DNA of 64,000 nucleotides from Whitmania pigra (Eukaryota; Annelida; Clitellata; Hirudinida; Haemopidae): NCBI GenBank assembly GCA_021613335.1, contig JAJTWR010000386.1, positions 368,501 to 432,500 of the forward strand, read 5' to 3'. Shown piece by piece: positions 13,995 to 25,994 of this stretch (position 1 is its first letter; each line of letters starts with the position of its first letter). The notes under the pieces were generated by a model. It saw only the letters and a program-made list of their open reading frames with translations, ran no database searches and was not told where the DNA came from. The position numbers and the translations under genes were made by a program.

Positions 13995-14165
13995 ACGATG
14001 ACGATGCCTATGACGACAATGACGATGATGATGATGACGATGACGATGGTGAGGATGACGATGATGAGGATGACGATGATGAGGATGACGATGACGATGA
14101 TGATTATGACGTTGATGACTATGACGATGACGAAATATTACAATGACGATTGGTGATGATTGACC
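13995..14165. repeat. (GATGAC)n/(GAGGAT)n microsatellite
   Basis: Degenerate GAT, GAC and GAGGATGAC units over about 170 bp, ending in a GACGACGACG run near 14190-14205. Confidence 0.85.
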
Positions 14166-14984
14166 TCTGTTATGATTATAATTATGATAACGACGACGAC
14201 GACGACGTCGGCGGCAGTTGATTAAGAAGAGTAAAACGTCAGTGCCTAACGAGGAGCATTGTTCTCGACATTAACGACGTGTGTTCTCAACTGACTGGCA
14301 AGCACGTCCAATCCAAAGTTCTGATTGACGGAGAAGGGTACAATGGAAAATTATTCCACCCATTTCGGGAGAGGGTATCATGGAGAGTTGAGGAGCTTGC
14401 TCTGGCTTGGATAGTTAAGAGATTTAATGGTTTGTTCAATGTTTAACTGGTTTATTTAAATTAATTAAGTTAATTTAGTTAACTAATGTAACTTGTTATT
14501 TACGTTTAAACTCCCAACAGAGTCAGTCCAACACAAGCTGGTTTCACTCGCAATTGTGCCCCTAATATCGATTAAGATGAGATCGAGAAGTACAATGCGA
14601 AAGACCTGCATATTGATGGTGTTTATTAAAAGTAATTTTGACCATTTAAAGTTCTCAGGTCAATAAATAAATTAAAAAGTATACTGTTTTCAAAGGGTTT
14701 TCAATCAGCTTGTAATAGTTTAATTATTAAAAATGTTTCTCGAAAATGTGTCTCGTAATGAAGCAATAAAGTATGATGTCACGATGGTGCTTCTAGGGTC
14801 GATTGCCTGTCTTTGCACGTCCCCTAAATTCTTCCCCGGGTCGACCCTGGTCTAACACTATCCCCTTGCACAGGATTTAATTTTCGCAGAACATAATTTG
14901 TCACGGGTGCTCAGATTTCATTGAATCTTCCATCGGCACAGACTGAACACTGGAACTGAAATTACGTTTTTTTTTAATTTATTA

Positions 14985-15220
14985 TTATTTAATAGTTATT
15001 AAAACTATTACTAATATTATTATTATTTTTATAAACTATTACTAATATTGTTATTATTTTTTATAAACTATTACTAAAATTATTATTATTTTTTCTAAAC
15101 TATTACTAATATTGTTATTATTTTTTATAAACTATTACTAATATTGTTATTATTTTTTATAAACCATTACTAATATTATTATTATTTTTTATAAACTATT
15201 ACTAATATTGTTATATATAT
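14985..15220. repeat. 32-bp tandem repeat, about 7 copies
   Basis: The unit reads TTATTATTTTTTATAAACTA followed by TTACTAATATTG, with single-base variants (CTAAACTA, AACCATTA, AAAATTAT). The first copies are shortened by about 3 bp. Confidence 0.85.
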
Positions 15221-16886
15221 TTTTAAAATTTCAAAACGACAGTTTAAGTAATGTTTCAGCATCCTCTATAAAAAACAAAATCCCTGGCGCTTGGAAGACA
15301 TCTTGAACGAAAGAAAATGTGAATAGAACAATGAAAGAAAGAAGGAAAGATAAAACACTTTCCCAGTGGCAACCCGTGGCAATCCATTGCTAAGCAAAGC
15401 AGATAAAACCAAAAAGGAAATCTAACACCTTGCTTGGAAAGTGGCCATAAACAAACCTCTGCCATCATTTTCCTTGTAAATCACAAATGAACAGCGTCTA
15501 ACACGAGCCAGGAACGAACAAATATCTCCGAGAGCCACTGGAATACAATTGGACATTCTATTTCTGAGAAGCAGCCAGATAACGGGGGCAGACAAACGCG
15601 ACAGCGTTGAGCCGTCATTAATTTTAAACATGTCCGCCATTGTCTGTTGTTATTTTCGTCGCTTGTCGATTGGGTGATGAATTTGGTTTAAAAGGAGAAT
15701 GAAAATAATATTTTTAAAATGCTGTTGTTTTGTTTGAAAAGTGATTTCCAAATCTATTCCTTGTTTAGATTGATGGAGAACTTAGCCGACAGAAAGGCAC
15801 TTCTATTTATCTATCAAATAAAGATATAATACAATTAATGGTTGATAATTAGAGAATTAATTACAGAACGGATTGAATTAACAACGTGCTATAAATCTCC
15901 GATCGGTAGATGCATCATCGAAGTGTCAGTGTAATTACTCCTTACAGATCACATTTATTAGGAACCTGTTAATCCAATTTTTCCTCCCTCTGAATGCTAA
16001 GCCCTCTCCACGTGCCACCCTCTCGGTGTCTTTGGCAGTCTTTGGCTAGTCAGGGTGGGGCACTCAATTTCACCAATCAGAATGTTTCAGTGAACGGATT
16101 AGATAGATGGATAGATGGACGGACGGACAGACGGACGGATGGATAGATGAAAGGATGGATGGCTAGATGTGAGGGGATGATGTTGCTGGTTAAAAGTCTT
16201 TTACTTCGGAACATTTGAACATTCTCCAGGAAGAAAAGACCCTTTGAAATATTAAAGAATATTACTTAATGTCATTTTTCAGAGTAACTTTTCTGCAATG
16301 ATTTCTCTATTATTACTTTTCTGTTCTTTGAAATTGTTTTTATATATGGCATTACAGCAATAAATTTTAAGTAAATATCGCCAGTCTTACAAATGGCAAC
16401 TGTAAAAGGTATTAGGAATAAACATATTTCAAAAATAATAATTAATAATTTCAAAAATACAACAATAACACCAACACAGTGTAAGAAGAATAAAAGATTT
16501 CAATTAAAACAATTTTTTTTCTATTCTAAGGTTTTGCTTTGGCTTGATTTACATCGTTTAAAAATAAAGTCACGCAAGAGAGAGGAAATTGGAACTTTGT
16601 ATTTGAGAAGGAAAACAAAGAAAACTGCCTTCGCATCCTCCTGCAACCTGGTCCTTCTGAGAAAGAATAAATTGTTTTTTATTTACCAAAACCATGAGAA
16701 TTGCACGCTAATGTCCGCAAATATGATAATGGTTAAACGGTGCTTAGAACCACGCAGGAAACGCCTAGAAATCTCTTCTTGTTGACATGCTAGAAATTTA
16801 AATGTGAATTTGGTTCGCTTTTATTGCTACATACGAGGAGATTTATTGGAGAGTAGATTCAAAACGAATTGTCTTTCGACTTTCAG
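15221..16886. other. Gap before an exon, no gene seen
   Basis: No supported coding segment. A GATG-type degenerate run lies at 16098-16170. A lysine-rich open frame at 16393-16785 has no recognisable family and no support from splice sites. This interval is probably intron or 5' flank of the exon that begins at 16887. Confidence 0.4.
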
Positions 16887-17740
16887 ACGACGATGACAAC
16901 AAGAGAGCCCATTCGGAAGAAGGTTCTTTGGAACATCTACTGGCCGCTCACTTGGCTGATTCCATCTCAAATTCTCTCCACACAACTCCAGTTTATGCGA
17001 CATCATCGTCCTCTCCTCCTCGGAAAACCTGCTTAGCACACCCGGCGTCCAACGCCTCACTCGAACGAGAGAACATCTTTAATCATTCATTAGGCTCGCC
17101 AGATCAAAGGGGCACTCGCTTTACCAAGGATTACTCGGAGGCATCGCATGGGCATTGTCATCGTCTCCCACCTCATCATCATCGCCGCCATCAACAACAG
17201 CAAAGATACCCCTCGAAGCAACGACAACTTCAACACTTCCGACTGCCTATCGACCCAATGGACGGCTGTTCGCTATGTACCTCTAACCCCATTACTCCCT
17301 CCTCAGGTAATAACAACGACTTTAATGCCCGATCCTCCAAGTCTCAAGACCAGGCCACTTCAGACACCCATGTGAACCGAACTAAGGCCCCATCACCGAT
17401 ACTAACCCCTATAGATTCCCCGGCCATGGAGTTCCAATTGTTAAATGCTCAGTCAATACTCAAGGGAAGAAGTTCTCGAAGATCAGAAAAACTTCAAGAC
17501 TCGAATCAGACTACCACAAACGAGAGCTTGAGCCAGCCTCCTCCAAGCAAGATCTTGTCGAGGTTTGAATCCGATAGGTCTTCTCAAGGCTCCCCGAATT
17601 CCATCGCGATGAATACTTCCATCGATCCGACAGAGAACCTTTCTCTCCCGAACATATTTTCTCTTTCCCCATCCAGCATCAACCCTTTTGCCACCCAAAC
17701 GCCATTTTATCAAAGCCAACAGAGGTTCCACGCCAGCTAA
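16887..17740 (+). CDS. Terminal exon of an unidentified gene, disordered Ser/Pro/Gln-rich tail
   Basis: A pyrimidine-rich acceptor (TTTCGACTTTCAG) ends at 16886, and a frame stays open from there to TAA at 17738-17740, about 284 codons. Base composition is clearly richer in GC than the flanks, as in real exons here. The exon opens with an acidic run (DDDNKR... HSEEGS), then EHLLAAHLADSIS. The rest is low-complexity: HHHRRHQQQQR, serine and proline patches (PSPILTPIDSPAMEF) and SLSPSSINPF near the end. The first codon is split, so upstream exons must exist, but none was found in the preceding 16 kb, which may be one or more long introns. It could be the cytoplasmic tail of a receptor or channel, or a regulatory protein. 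I do not recognise the family. Confidence 0.55.
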
Positions 17741-18459
17741 TCTGCCCGTCGAATGACTTATACGGATGACCAAAAACTGTTTCAAGTTCACGTCACGTTT
17801 CTTGTCCTCATTACTGCACAGTATCATCCTATCGCGTGCAATTGATCTTCAATTGTAACAAAACTTCCCTCGTTTAACATTACATTTTGTTAATATTATT
17901 ATTATTACATTACATATCGAGGTAACAACGTAATATTTTAGTGCTTGTCAAACGATAACTTAATTGGGAGGCTCAGCCAGAATGGCCACAAAATTGTCAA
18001 TTCTCAAACCATGAATCTCTAAAACGAGATTCAAAATGCACTCCTTTGCATTTTAATTGACAATGATGCAAAAAAAAGTCCATTTTAAATAAAATCTTGA
18101 CTTTTACCCTAAGGCATTGAACAGTCTGACACTTTAGATTTTTCAGCACCAACTTATCAAACAAGACATTTTTTCGACTCTGACAGATCCTAAATCTCTT
18201 GAGTCGCCTTCTTGGATCAGAGCCAGCTAAGCATGAAAAGCCGAGCATAAATCAAACCGCGACCGAAAAATTACAACACAAACTGTGCATTATAATTACT
18301 ATTATTAAAGCCATGTGTAAAGAAACACCACTTGAACATTGTTCTTCTTGTGAAAGCCATCAGTTCCAGGTTGCAACAAAAGTCTTTAACTCGAAAAACA
18401 CAACTGCCCACAACTGAACACAATGTAATGGAAATCGCAGACTGCTTTGAATGTCCAAA

Positions 18460-21072
18460 TTACGAGAACTTGGCCTTTGAGAAGTCCATCTCTGGATGCT
18501 TGGCCATGAAGCTGGTGGCACGAGGAAAATCATTAATCAATTGATGGTTCAATTTTAGGCAAAAAAATCTTCTAAAATATGCTATCTTGACTAATTAATT
18601 AAGTCAGCAACATTCAGCAATTAATCCCCCATTCGTTAGAGAATTAACTCATCATGACAAACACTGTGCATCAGGTCGATAATTCGGCAGACTTCATTAG
18701 AATCCACAATGCCAGCCAGAAATACAACATTTGCGAACTGACTCTTTGAGAATGTCCTGCTTCTTCTGATCGTCCGAGGTCGGAAGCCCGAGCTCCTTCT
18801 GCCTCTGGTCGTACATCATCTTCTCCACTGTGCCTCTCGTATCCTCGTCGAGGTCAGACAGCTGCGTCCAATGAGATGTTAATAGGAATCAATTAGTTCG
18901 ACTGTAAACATGTTGAGTTGTCAGTCAGCATTGATCATTAATTGGTGGTAATAATCAATCTGATCAACAATTTCCAAATTCAATTCGGCGCTGAATTATG
19001 AAAAGCAATGGTTTTTATATAGCGCCTTAAACATGGAATCGCAGAAACCCAAGCTCATTGCTGTCCTTAAGATTAAAAAATCAAGGAGCACAAGCACTGA
19101 TAAAAAGCGGCCAGTAACCTTGGAATTTTCTGGAACGATTTTCCTCGTGTTAATCTCCGGATCTGTTGTCACCAGTTTGCCCCACCATTCCATCCTGTTC
19201 ACCTGGAATAATAATAATAATAATAATAATTTAAAATGCAGATATTACACAGTATGATTAAACAGCAATTTTAAAAGTTTGTCTGACAAGAAGAGCATAA
19301 CTATTTTTTTGAAAACCAACAACAGGATTTACAAACATCAAATTTGGTAACTACTAACATTGCAAACAATGAACTTTAAAAACATAGATAACTAATGTAA
19401 CAATAATAAAATCATGCGGAACACTGCAAAACTCTGCATCCAACACACACACACACACAAACGAAAAACACCATCGCACGTAGAGCCTAAACGTTCCGAC
19501 CTTCTCAATGTTCAAGAGGACGACGTTCCCGTCGATGCACCATGTCGACTCCTCGACCTTTATTTCTTTTTCGACTTCTCCGTCGATTATCGGAGTTTGA
19601 TTTTTCAATCCCACCTTGAGATGCTGCAAATGGACAACGAAAATTGAAGACCGACGAGGCTCATTAAAAGCTACATTTGTTTGACGACCACGCATTGGAC
19701 GTTGTCGCAAATTGTTTTTAAACTGCTGATCAATGGAATAAATTGAAGGAAAAACAGTTATTAAAATAAAAAAGATTAAAATAAAATAAAAGTAATATAA
19801 CCTTCTTCTTAACTACAACATCTAATTGATTTCCTTTGACTTTGATGTTGAGTGGAATTTTGACCTGGGAAATGATATATTTAAACACTTTTAAAGTTAA
19901 TCGCATTCCATGAAAAGACCATGAAATTATCTACTATTTCTAATTAGCATCTTGCCAGACCACTTGAAATATAAATATAAACTATAAATTCAAGCCATGA
20001 CAGAGCACATAAACTGAAGGACATTCTATGGATGCCAACCTCAATTTCAGATAGGGTCTGTGTCCACGAGTACTTTTCAAAATCGGCACCATTACCAGCG
20101 TTCGGCTTGAGTTTGCCTTTGTCTTTCTCATCTTCCTCCTCTTCCTGAGAAATTCATTGAAATCAGAACACATTCATTAATGCTTAATCATACATAATTC
20201 ATGAAAATATTATAATGACTTCAATCTCATTGATATGATTTTAAGTTATTTGTAGATGTAGCATTTTAAAACATTTTAAAGACCTCTTCATCTTTCTTGT
20301 CTTCTTTGGAGTTTGAAGTTTCAGCTGCAACTGGTTCAACCTTTGAATCCTTCTGCTTTTTCTACAAATCAGGCATCAATGGCCAAGAATTATTGTCAAT
20401 AACTAAAGTTAATGAGCATTTTTAAAAAAAAGCATGATGTAACAAATGATCTGACAGAAGAAGAATGATCTAACAAGTCTAAAACAAAAATTCAACTAAT
20501 TTAGAAATTTAAATAATTTTGTATTTGAACATTTGAAATTTAGTACCTGCTCATCAATTTCCTTCTGCAATAACTCAGCCTCTTCATCTGTTATTTCTTT
20601 TATCTTTGGCTCTCCTGAACCCTGCTCCTCTGCAGCTTTCTTTGCTGCAAGTTTTTCTTTTCTCTGTTTCTCTTCTTCTTCTTTTTCTTTCTTTTCTTTG
20701 GCAGCCCTCTCCAGGGCTTGTTTTTCAAACATTTTGAACTTTTCTAACAGTAACTGAAATTATTGACTTAACTGACCGCTCAAAAAAAACCACTAAATTC
20801 AATTAAATTCAATCTAACCTTTTCAGCACTTCCTTTGCCCCCGCCAAAGTAAAAATCCGTTTTCCTTCCCAGAAAGCTGAAGAAATGTTCCAGCAGCTGG
20901 AACAACAAATACGATATCAAAATGAATTATTTGTCAACACGTAAACTCAAAACTCATTTATTTTGAAAGCACCGGTTACAAAAAACATTAAATACTGAAC
21001 CTCCTGAATGCCACCTTCGCACTGGCTTGCCAAATTTAGGAACATGCCATCAAATCTATCATAACTTGTCAT
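18460..21072 (-). CDS. NUDC: NudC, nuclear distribution protein / Hsp90 co-chaperone
   Basis: NudC is a CS-domain co-chaperone that stabilises the LIS1/dynein pathway and acts in nuclear migration, mitosis and cytokinesis. Ten exons join in phase: 21072-21001, 20896-20819, 20753-20547, 20361-20284, 20144-20040, 19864-19802, 19623-19501, 19202-19119, 18861-18743 and 18511-18460. They give 326 residues (human 331). Visible parts are the N-terminal domain ([31 protein letters not shown]), a charged Lys/Glu coiled coil (about 60-110), and the [12 protein letters not shown] linker. The CS domain follows ([13 protein letters not shown]... [15 protein letters not shown]... EEST), then [18 protein letters not shown] and the conserved tail [11 protein letters not shown]. 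The last exon is only 52 bp. All borders are GT-AG. Confidence in identity is very high; the extreme C-terminal exon is assigned by phase and motif. Confidence 0.96.
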
Positions 21073-21303
21073 CTTGAGAGTTTAATGCTGAGACTTAAGA
21101 AAATCAAACACGGGGAACACCACGACTCTTAGGGGAACGACCAAAGAACTGATTATCGATGCTATAACAACCGACCGAAAACGGACTTTCGAGAACTGTA
21201 TTCGAATTTTTGAACCCTTTAAAATTTTAAAATCAATTAATAATTTGCTTATAAAATGTTTAAAACATGTAATAAACATTTAATAGCATTTTTACTGCGA
21301 ATT

Positions 21304-21641
21304 TTATTTTAACTCCAATCGGACAAAGCATGTCACAATGTCATCCGTTTCATAAATGACACACAATAGGAAGTGGATAATAAAACAAAGCAGAAAAAAG
21401 AAAATTCCAATGGCTCCGACGAATATGTAGTAGCAAGTGTAGTAAGCGAAAACGCTTTTGAATTTCACATATCGTCTCTTTACAACATGTCCTTTTATCT
21501 CTCTGGTTGGCAAATGGTTCTCCACTCCCGCAGCTTCTTCCTGCGAAAGCTTGAGATTGCGTGACCTAAAGTAAAATGTAAATAGTATGTAAGAATTTAC
21601 TTTATTTGATGTGCAATTGTAACTCACCTAGCGTTAGACAT
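21304..21641 (-). CDS. Small single-pass membrane protein, family not recognised
   Basis: Two exons, 21641-21628 (MSNA plus a split Arg codon) and 21565-21304, joined by a 62-bp GT-AG intron, give 91 residues. A basic N-terminal half (RSRNLKLSQEEAAG, REIKGHVVKRRYVKF) is followed by one strongly hydrophobic helix (about residues 47-76: CYYIFVGAIGIFFFLLCFII, then HFLLCVIY). A short tail ends LELK. With the positive charges before the helix, the N-terminus is expected in the cytosol (inference). It lies 231 bp upstream of the NUDC start on the same strand and just downstream of BCDIN3D. I do not recognise a named family; the clean splice, start context and membrane topology argue that it is real. 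Confidence 0.7.
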
Positions 21642-22113
21642 TGGGTCGGAGAACTTGGAAACGAATTGTTTACGACTTCTTATGCGGTACTAGGGACTAA
21701 TTTCAGGTGGAAGCAAAAGATTTGTTTCGTCGAATCAATGATGACTATGTGCATTCATAGTGTAAAAATAGTTTTGAGTTACGTCGAAGACTTTTAATTT
21801 TTCGACGTGACACGTCCGATATACTTATGAATTATCATAATGAGTTTTATTCATTGTGGTAGACCAAAGTTTCAACATTCCAAATTTACAAATCGTGACT
21901 GCTTTCAAACACAACTTGTACGATTTTATCTGCTTAGTGATTTGATTCATATAGTTCAGAAACTGTCTTAACCTTCACGCAAAATGTAGTCTGCTAAACA
22001 TCTGTCAACCCATTCGGAAACACTGCCGATTATAAAACCAGGAAAGCAAAGCTTGGTGTCATCAGTCATCTGACTGTTTAATAAGCAAAAACGATTTGAG
22101 GCAATACTTTTAT

Positions 22114-22951
22114 TTATTCCAAATCACTCGATCTGAGAAGATATAAATCCCTGCCCCATTCTGTCTGGCCAAAATGTTTCAAGATCTGCATGGAGCACTC
22201 AGAAGTCAGAAACTTGCACATATCGTTTCCAACGTCTTCTCTCCATTGCAAGGCTTCAAACTCCCGAAAAGGTTCACAATTTAATCGCTTTGATCTTCTT
22301 ACAGCAGACTTGTAACTCTTCCAAGATTGTGGTTCGAGAAGTATGTGATGGGAAATTGAACAGATGTATTTCAAAAAGTCTTTCAAGGATTCATCTCCAC
22401 CTATTAAATGAATCCACATAGTCACAGAAAAAACGAATATTATATCAAATTTTTTAACATTTTGTTTCTTCAGATATGCCTCAATAATTAAATGCCTGTC
22501 TTCCTTTGATGTTATGTTGGCCACTTTGAAATCCAAGTGCTCTGTGTCTGGATTGTTTTCAATGCTTCTCTCAATGCAAACTGAATCCAAATCAATGCCA
22601 AGAATTCTCATGTTGCGGGTTCCTTTGAAGTGATTCAATAACCTATAAGTTAGTTCCTGCAAGAAATAGATAAATAACTTTAAAAATAAGTTTAGGTCTA
22701 TGTTTTTACATAAAAAGCATGGAACATCCAAAATACATGCACACTGATTACAAAACTTATAGCATGTCAAAGACCGCCGTACCAAAAGAACTGACCCCGG
22801 AGTTGCATCCAACATCTAATGCAAAAACATTCCCGCTTAGTTTCAGATCCTCCAAAAGGTTACCCGAAATCAAACTTAATCGCTTCTCGGGAGGATTAAA
22901 AGAATAATAATTAATAAAATTTCCGTATCTCGCTGATCCAGGGTCCAACAT
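22114..22951 (-). CDS. BCDIN3D: RNA 5'-monophosphate methyltransferase BCDIN3D
   Basis: SAM-dependent enzyme of the Bin3 family, known to O-methylate 5'-monophosphates of RNA (cytoplasmic tRNA-His and some pre-miRNAs). Two exons, 22951-22796 (52 codons) and 22656-22114, join in phase 0 to give 232 residues. This is shorter than the human protein (292) because the C-terminal extension is missing. The N-terminus has the family phrase YGNFINYYSFNPPEKRL. SAM motif I is LDVGCNSG (residues 45-52) and lies exactly at the exon border. The acidic motif is LGIDLD. The Bin3 core TMWIHLIGGDESL is followed by HHILLEPQSWKSYKSA, and the C-terminal phrase FGQTEWGRDLYLLR is intact. Start at 22951 fits the family's short leader. 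Confidence 0.95.
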
Positions 22952-23384
22952 TGCGTGCGATTTATAGCGATAGAATCAACAAAATTTTATGTAACGAGTA
23001 ACGTTGTTTACAACTTAGGATATGATTAAATGTTAACTCATTTTTATTTGTATAAACAATTTTGCGCTTTAGAATGACAACATTCATGTAAATATTTTTA
23101 AGACAAAAATTAATTATGTTCTAATTATTTCCTTAACACTTTAAACCATTCCTTTTTCCGTGGCATCTTTTGCCAAGGCAATTTTTCAATCGATTGAGGA
23201 ACTTTTTTATGGATAAAAATACTAAGTTGAATCCAGCTTCAGCTTTAATGAGATTTTTATTTTGCTCGAAAAAAATTTAAAATTGATCCAATGAGACAGC
23301 AAAGTTTAGAATGTTCGCAAACTGTTAGAAAATCGTAAACGAGAGTTAATCGATGAAGAACTTAAAATTTCATCTCTGATAAAT

Positions 23385-23982
23385 TCAAGGCTTGCAAATG
23401 ATATAGGTGTGGTAATGGTCATAGAAGTATGACCACCATCTTCTCAAGGATCCATAACAAGTGGTTTTTCCGTTGCAAGTCTTAGAGTAGTTGTTGTATT
23501 TGCAATCCAGATCATTCACTCCAGGGACAAACCAACCAGACCAAGATCCGCCAGACCACTTCAATTTGTAGGCCACGATCTTTCCTCCTAAGAGCTCCTT
23601 CAAAAATAACGATTTTCACAGTTGGGCTAATAACGTCCATTTTCAATTTATTTATCTCGCTATAAGTTATTAATTACTTTGCTATAATGAGTGACTGCTT
23701 TTAAGTCATTTAATTTTATAATTCATAGCTCTGAAACTAATCAGATAACAAGAAATGATTAAGGAAACTCACGAGGTCCGTGGTTGAAGCAAGGCCGTTG
23801 CCCCACCATTGACATTGAGTGGATTTGGGGGGCTGGTTAGCCATCTCCACACACCCGGTCTGCTGTGAAACATCGTGGGCAATACAGTCACCAGTTGGAC
23901 ATTTGGCGTTGCATTTGCTGCAACCCTGTGCCTGGATGAAGACCAATGCAAGGCAGAATATTCCCAAGTAAATGGCACACAT
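23385..23982 (-). CDS. Small secreted Cys/Trp/Tyr-rich protein, family not recognised
   Basis: Two coding exons, 23982-23773 (70 codons) and 23597-23385, joined in phase 0, give 140 residues. The first about 20 residues are a clear signal peptide (MCAIYLGIFCLALVFIQAQG). The mature part begins with CSKCNAKCP and has about ten cysteines, likely disulfide-bonded, plus an unusual aromatic load: QCQWWGNGLAS, KWSGGSWSGWFVPG, and RRWWSYFYDHYHTYIICKP at the C-terminus. A 5' UTR intron is visible (donor near 24080, acceptor 10 bp before the ATG), with a TATA box upstream. It could be an antimicrobial, venom-type, mucus or matrix protein; the sequence alone does not decide. Hypothetical secreted protein. 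Confidence 0.75.
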
Positions 23983-24143
23983 TCTTGATTTCCTGGAAGA
24001 TAAATTAATTTATTAATTTTATTTACAAAATAATTCACTAAATATTCATGAAAATAGGTTTGCATTTTTAAAAGACTTACAGTCAGACGTTTTCCTAGCA
24101 GGTTCGTAAGAAAATGTCTCTACAAGACGAAGTGACGCTGTTA

Positions 24144-24151
24144 CTTTTATA
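24144..24151 (-). promoter_or_regulatory. TATA box of the 140-residue secreted-protein gene
   Basis: TATAAAAG on the minus strand, about 30 bp upstream of the expected transcription start near 24115-24120. It is followed by a short non-coding exon ending at a GTAAGT donor near 24080. A strong TATA is typical of highly or inducibly expressed secreted-protein genes. Confidence 0.55.
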
Positions 24152-24159
24152 GACAGCTC

Positions 24160-25990
24160 AAGCGCAGTAACACACCTAAAGTTGCACCTAAAAGTCACGT
24201 CATATATTGACATAAAATTTTAAAGTTGCAAACTTACGAACACGCAATGAAAGCATATCGATTGCAAGAATATAGATTAAAATCGATCCGCCTGTCCAAT
24301 AGTATCTGTTGCGTGGCGTCGGTCATTATAATAGCAATTTTTTTTATTTTATAATTTAACTTAACAAACAATAACAATAAATTTCATTTAATTAATGGAA
24401 AGTTATTGGTTGTTCTACATCGCACTCTTAGTTATGGTTATGAAGATTTAAGAAACTTACTGACATATGCAGAATACCCAATTCATTCTTTACAAGAATT
24501 TGTAAAACGTCTATTTGAATTAAATGATATAAATTCAAGTAATTGAATTACGCTCGTATATGGTTTTAAGAAAAAAAAATTTAAAATTAAAAACATTTAA
24601 AAATATTTTTTTTCGCATTTGAAATTTGATCCAAAAAATCCTACACTTGAGCGTTTCTTCGTTTCACAATTGCAATTAAAATTTAATTTACTTAAGCATT
24701 TCAGAAATGCTATTTTTGCATTTTGCTAGCACTAATATTTTAGGTATGTCGAATGTTTCGTGTGCGTCTGCTAAACAGCCCGCCTCAAAACTTTTAGTGA
24801 AAAAGACGACCTTAATCCTTTTCTTTTGGCGATTTTGACAGAATTTTTTTAAAAGTAAGAGTTCATACGAAAGAAAATTCCGACTACAAATGTAACGTAA
24901 ATTGTGGTGATTAATGAGCTCCCGCATTTCAGAGGCATAGGTAAGGGTTTTGGCATTCGGAGCGAATTTGATGCCCCTTTAAACACAAATAATTCGGTAT
25001 CCAATTTTGTCGCCCCTGGTAATTTGGTGTGTCCCCCTTTAAACATTTTTAACTTGACTGACTGTCCCCCTCCTCAGAGTCTTTCCACCCCTATCTATGC
25101 CACTGCCGTATATTCTAACTGCCGAATATTGTGACTTCTTTCACAATGGCAGAACGGAATCCTATTGTGAGAGTACCGCCCTAATCCACTAATAATGCAA
25201 CGGTTGTTGAATCGACAACGGCAACAACAACAACAATGAACACCAAAGTGATTAATGTGTTGTTACCGTTGAAATTCTTAGTCATAAGGAAGTTATTGTT
25301 ATAAATAAATATAAATTGTTATTGAAACATTGTTGAAATTCTTAAGCATGACCTATTTTCACTACTTCATAATACCTTCATGACTAATTTATTTAAGACG
25401 CAATGGAATCAATCAAGAGGCGCAAAAGCTATTCTCAAAATCATTAATATTATATCCACGCACCTTTAATTGTTAAAATCGAAATATGCAAATTAAACTT
25501 CATTACAGCTTCACGATATGGAGAGAATGATGATGTTCACCCAAATTCTGTTTATCGTTTACTTCCGTCAGTGTGCTCTGCATATAACCAGCGCTTGAAT
25601 GATTCTCAATTTAAAAAGCTCAATTTAAAAAACAAAAATAAAATTAAATTATGTTCTATAGGAACTAGGAGCGGGAACTTTCCTTTGTTTCACCTACCAG
25701 TGTGTTAGTTGTTTGTTTGTCGTTAATAAAGTTGTTGCGTTTTTACTGTATTGTTTTTCCTTGATAAAGGCAAGTCACAACACATTAATTTAAACAAAAT
25801 AATATTTCAAATCTATATAAATAAAAGTGAAAGTGCGTTTGTGAGGTGGATCGTTTTGATTGGAAAATAAATAAAAATTTTAGCTTTGTAAATATACAGT
25901 TTAAGTTGTATTCTGTTTGGTTCTAGTTGTAGAACTAGCGGTATGAGCGACCCCTTGCATGACATTATTAAAGCACAAAATTACATAAAT
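24160..25990. other. Gap with repeat-derived sequence
   Basis: No gene seen. A patch at 24940-25080 repeats GCCCCTTTAAACA and CCCCCTTTAAACA, suggesting an old dispersed element. At about 25814 the sequence A-TCTATATAAATAAAAGTGA resembles the AT-rich TC-starting end of Helitrons, and it lies a little upstream of the helicase relic at 26.0 kb; this is only a candidate terminus. Confidence 0.4.
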
Positions 25991-25994
25991 CGTC

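Noticed and set aside
16393..16785. 130-codon lysine-rich open frame
   Set aside because: Composition follows the AT-rich background, there is no recognisable domain, and its 3' end is not in phase with the exon at 16887.
25814..25850. Definite Helitron 5' terminus
   Set aside because: The TC-TATATAAATAAAAGTGA start looks right, but no matching 3' CTRR hairpin was found, so it is mentioned only as a candidate.
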